A stretch of DNA of 64,000 bases from Streptomyces sp. NBC_01262 (GTDB lineage Bacteria; Actinomycetota; Actinomycetes; Streptomycetales; Streptomycetaceae), in contig NZ_CP108462.1 of the NCBI RefSeq assembly GCF_036226365.1, forward strand, positions 9,656,501 through 9,720,500, in the 5' to 3' direction. The notes under the pieces are model-generated. The model saw only the letters and a program-made list of their open reading frames with translations, did no database searches and was not told the origin of the DNA. The translations under genes were made by a program, and so were the position numbers. Shown here in pieces: positions 61,236 through 64,000 of the stretch (position 1 is the stretch's first letter; each line of letters opens with the position of its first letter).

Positions 61236-62327
61236 GTGTCCACCACCGGCCCCCCTCACCGCTACACCCTTGGTGTCCTGCACGGCGACGGCATCGGCCC
61301 CGAGATCGTGCCGGCCGCGGTCCTGATCGCCGACACCGCTCTCGAGGCCGCCGGAGCCCCGCCCGTCACCTGGCGTGAACTGCCCCTGGGCCTGCGGGCG
61401 ATCGAGGGCCTCGGGGAGGCAACCCCGAAGAGCACCCTCGCCGCCCTGGCCGAGACCGACGGCTGGCTGCTCGGCCCCCACGACAGCGCCGCCTACCCGG
61501 AACCGTTCCGCTCCGAGCTCAACCCCAGCGGCACCATCCGCAAGCACTTCGGCCTGTACGCCAACGTCCGCCCCGCCAAGGCCTTCGAGGGCGGCAACGC
61601 CGTCGTCCCCGGCACCGACCTGGTCATCATGCGGGAGAACACCGAGGGCTTCTACGCCGACCGCAACACCCACCTGGGCACCGGCGAGTTCATGCCCACA
61701 CCGGACATCGCCATCGCGATGGGCATCATCACGCGCGGCGCCTGCGAGCGCATCGCCCGGGAGGCGTTCGAACTGGCCTCGCGGCGGCGCAAGAAGGTCA
61801 CCGTCGTGCACAAGGCCAACGTGCTCAAGCTGACCACGGGCCTGTTCCGTGACGTGTGCCGTGAAGTCGCCCTGGAGTACCCCGATGTCACCGTCGACGA
61901 CTTCCACATCGACGCCATGACCGCCCATCTGGTCCGGCGGGCCCACGAGTTCGACGTCCTGGTCACCGAGAACATGTTCGGCGACATCCTCTCGGACCTG
62001 ACCGGCGAACTGGCCGGCTCGCTGGGCATCGCCCCCTCCCTCAACGCCTCCCAGGACCGCGCGATGGCCCAGGCGGCACACGGCTCCGCCCCCGACATCG
62101 CCGGCCGGGACCTCGCCAACCCGACCGCGATGATCCTCTCCACGGCGATGCTCCTCGACTGGCTGGGCACCCGGCACCAGGACGAGGCGCTGACCCGCGC
62201 CGCCCGCATCGTCGAGGACGGCGTGAGCGCGACCCTCGCCCAGGGAACCGGCACCAGGGACATGGGCGGGGCGGCGGGCTGCCGCCGGTTCACCGAGGCG
62301 GTCGCGGCCTCGATCGGGCAGCTGTGA
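61236..62327 (+). CDS. Isocitrate/isopropylmalate dehydrogenase-family enzyme
   Basis: The product starts at GTG 61236; 363 residues. Conserved parts are LHGDGIGPEIVPA, VIMRENTEGFYADRN, HKANVLKLTTGLF and the metal-binding DDFHIDAMTAHL and NMFGDILSDLTGEL. These enzymes oxidise a 2-hydroxy acid and remove a beta-carboxylate with NAD(P)+. Sequence alone cannot separate isopropylmalate, isocitrate, tartrate or homoisocitrate types. In an operon with an importer and an aconitase, a catabolic role on an imported hydroxy di- or tricarboxylate is likely. Its stop overlaps the next start (GTGA). Confidence 0.88.
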   Translation: MSTTGPPHRYTLGVLHGDGIGPEIVPAAVLIADTALEAAGAPPVTWRELPLGLRAIEGLGEATPKSTLAALAETDGWLLGPHDSAAYPEPFRSELNPSGTIRKHFGLYANVRPAKAFEGGNAVVPGTDLVIMRENTEGFYADRNTHLGTGEFMPTPDIAIAMGIITRGACERIAREAFELASRRRKKVTVVHKANVLKLTTGLFRDVCREVALEYPDVTVDDFHIDAMTAHLVRRAHEFDVLVTENMFGDILSDLTGELAGSLGIAPSLNASQDRAMAQAAHGSAPDIAGRDLANPTAMILSTAMLLDWLGTRHQDEALTRAARIVEDGVSATLAQGTGTRDMGGAAGCRRFTEAVAASIGQL

Positions 62328-64000
62328 ACGCGCACCGGCCAGGTCGGCGCAACCACCTGGCGGGCCCGGGGCTCGACGCACTGGGCACCCGGGCGTACCT
62401 CGACGTCGCCGGCCAGTCACTCACGTACCACCGCATCGACCGGCTGGCCCCCGCCGACCTCCCGGTCAGCCTGCGGATCCTGCTGGAGAACGTGGCACGC
62501 TTCCACGACGGCACCGGCCGGGGAGACGACCAGGTCCGGGCGGTCCTGGCGCGCGGAGCCTCCGGCACATCCGTCGACCTGTACGCCTCCCGGGTGTTCC
62601 TGCACGACACCAACGGGGTGCCCACCGTCGTCGACCTGGCCGCCATGCGCGACGCCATGACCGTCCTGGGCGGCGACCCCGCGCTGGTCAACCCCGTCAT
62701 CGCGGCGGAACTCGTCGTCGACCACTCGGTCATCGCCGATGTCTTCGGCCGCTCCGACGCGCTGACCCGCAACGTCGAGCTGGAGTACGCCCGCAACGGC
62801 GAGCGGTACCGCTTCCTCAAATGGGGACAGCGATCGCTCAGGAACTTCGCGGTCGTCCCTCCCGGCACCGGGATCATGCACCAGGTCAACGTGGAGCACC
62901 TCGCCCGCGTGGTCATGGTCGAGGACGGCCTCGCGTTCCCCGACGTCTGTCTCGGCACCGACTCGCACACCACGATGGTCAACGGGCTCGGCGTGCTCGG
63001 CTGGGGCATCGGAGGCATCGAGGCCGAGGCCGCGATGCTCGGCCAGTCGATGTCCGCCCTCGTCCCGGACGTCGTCGGCGTACGCCTCACCGGCGCGCTC
63101 CCCGCCGGGGCCACGGCCACCGACCTGGTGCTCACCCTCACCGAACTCCTGCGGGCCCACGGTGCCATCGGCAAGTTCGTCGAGTTCCACGGCACCGGCG
63201 TCACGGCCCTGCCGGTCGCCGACCGCGTCACCATCGCCAACATGAGCCCCGAGTTCGGCTCGACCTGCGCGCTCTTCCCCGTCGACGACGAGACGCTGCG
63301 CTATCTGCGGTTCACCGGGCGGTCCGAGGCCCACGTCGCCCTGGTCGAGGCGTACGCCAAGGAACAGGGCCTGTGGCACCAGCCCGGCAGCGCACCCCGG
63401 TTCACCGAGACGGTCGACCTGGACCTGTCCACGGTCGTCCCCTGCCTGGCCGGGCCCTCCCGCCCCGAGGACCGCGTCCCCCTGGACGAGGCGAAGGCCC
63501 GCTTCCGTACGGCCGTCGACGCCGTCCGCAAGCAGAACACCGGCGGGGCTGCGGCCACCACCGCCACGGTCGTCATCGACGGCACCGCGCACGAGGTGTC
63601 CGACGGCGCGGTGGCCGTCGCCGCCATCACGTCCTGCACCAACACCTCCAACCCGGCGGTCATGGTCGGGGCGGGCCTGCTGGCCCGCAACGCGGTGCGG
63701 GCGGGACTGCGCAGCAAGCCCTGGGTCAAGACCACGCTGAGCCCCGGCTCACGGGTCGTCATGGACTACTACCGCCGGGCCGGCCTCATCCCGGATCTGG
63801 AGACCCTCGGCTTCCACCTGGCCGGGTTCGGCTGCATGACCTGCATCGGCGCCTCCGGCCCGCTGATCGGCCCGGTGTCCGAGGCGATAGCCGACACCGG
63901 TCTGACGGTGGCGTCCGTGCTCTCGGGGAACCGCAACTTCGAGGGGCGCATCCAGCCCGAGGTCGCCATGAACTACCTCGCCTCCCCGCCCCTGGTCATC
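62324..64000 (+). CDS. Aconitase-family hydratase (partial, runs off the window)
   Basis: The frame starts at GTG 62324 overlapping the dehydrogenase stop and is still open at 64000, giving 559 residues. It has the AcnA-type motifs FLKWGQRSLRNFAVVPPGTG, CLGTDSHTTMVNGLGVLGWGIGG, ITSCTNTSNPAVM with the first cluster cysteine, and AGFGCMTCIGASG with two more. It is an iron-sulfur hydratase for a tricarboxylate or similar acid. The C-terminal domain is outside the window. With the upstream dehydrogenase it forms a dehydration-hydration-decarboxylation sequence. Confidence 0.92.
   Translation, partial: MNAHRPGRRNHLAGPGLDALGTRAYLDVAGQSLTYHRIDRLAPADLPVSLRILLENVARFHDGTGRGDDQVRAVLARGASGTSVDLYASRVFLHDTNGVPTVVDLAAMRDAMTVLGGDPALVNPVIAAELVVDHSVIADVFGRSDALTRNVELEYARNGERYRFLKWGQRSLRNFAVVPPGTGIMHQVNVEHLARVVMVEDGLAFPDVCLGTDSHTTMVNGLGVLGWGIGGIEAEAAMLGQSMSALVPDVVGVRLTGALPAGATATDLVLTLTELLRAHGAIGKFVEFHGTGVTALPVADRVTIANMSPEFGSTCALFPVDDETLRYLRFTGRSEAHVALVEAYAKEQGLWHQPGSAPRFTETVDLDLSTVVPCLAGPSRPEDRVPLDEAKARFRTAVDAVRKQNTGGAAATTATVVIDGTAHEVSDGAVAVAAITSCTNTSNPAVMVGAGLLARNAVRAGLRSKPWVKTTLSPGSRVVMDYYRRAGLIPDLETLGFHLAGFGCMTCIGASGPLIGPVSEAIADTGLTVASVLSGNRNFEGRIQPEVAMNYLASPPLVI

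Overview
The window looks like Streptomyces or a close relative. It is very GC-rich, uses GTG starts freely, and carries SARP/BTAD regulators, Lsr2, a DUF2637 protein, DUF6083-type plasmid genes and actinobacterial IS5, IS110, IS630 and IS1182 elements. About 1-54,960 reads as accessory DNA (linear plasmid, ICE or chromosome arm), with many IS copies, broken genes and conflict systems. From about 54,970 to the end it reads as ordinary chromosomal metabolism.

Region by region. 1-2,055: a partial gene, two tandem paralogous small genes and a SARP-type regulator, possibly the edge of a small peptide locus. 2,346-8,702: a 2.3-kb inverted repeat, each arm with an IS110 transposase and a 135-aa gene, around a frameshifted kinase and a decayed IS630. 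9,212-12,458: lsr2, two small genes and two IS5-family elements abutting at one TA. 12,477-15,772: a TPR-CHAT protease with an EACC1-like partner. 16,010-17,850: IS1182 element. 19,004-22,191: divergent nuclease-helicase and DUF3883 nuclease genes. 22,504-26,171: a DUF2637 membrane protein, a broken plasmid-type gene and a protein kinase. 26,783-29,969: truncated RHS toxin cassettes with coupled immunity genes. 30,766-33,209: two coupled genes of unknown function, the second with perfect 279-bp tandem repeats. 33,287-35,122: a BTAD regulator, apparently short at its N terminus.

35,198-47,145 is the most interesting part. It holds three 21-bp repeats at 23-bp spacing, two type I-E-like CRISPR arrays, a cas3 whose HD nuclease motifs are replaced while its helicase motifs remain, and an overlapping operon cas8e-cas11-cas7e-cas5e-cas6e-tnsB-tnsC. 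tnsB (D160-D232-E268, D35E spacing) starts inside the cas6e stop codon and tnsC inside the tnsB stop codon. There is no cas1, cas2, tnsA or tniQ in the window. This looks like a type I-E CRISPR-associated transposition system that has replaced target cleavage with RNA-guided DNA integration, with nuclease-dead Cas3 kept perhaps as a helicase or adaptor.

47,262-54,959: a hypothetical gene, an XRE-ImmA operon, two probable regulator sites, DnaB-N-like and UvrD-like proteins. 54,967-64,000: a PucR remnant at the junction, then an RraA-type aldolase, a GntR/FCD regulator and a divergent ABC importer-dehydrogenase-aconitase operon with TTATAA-type operator sites, probably for uptake and breakdown of a di- or tricarboxylic acid.
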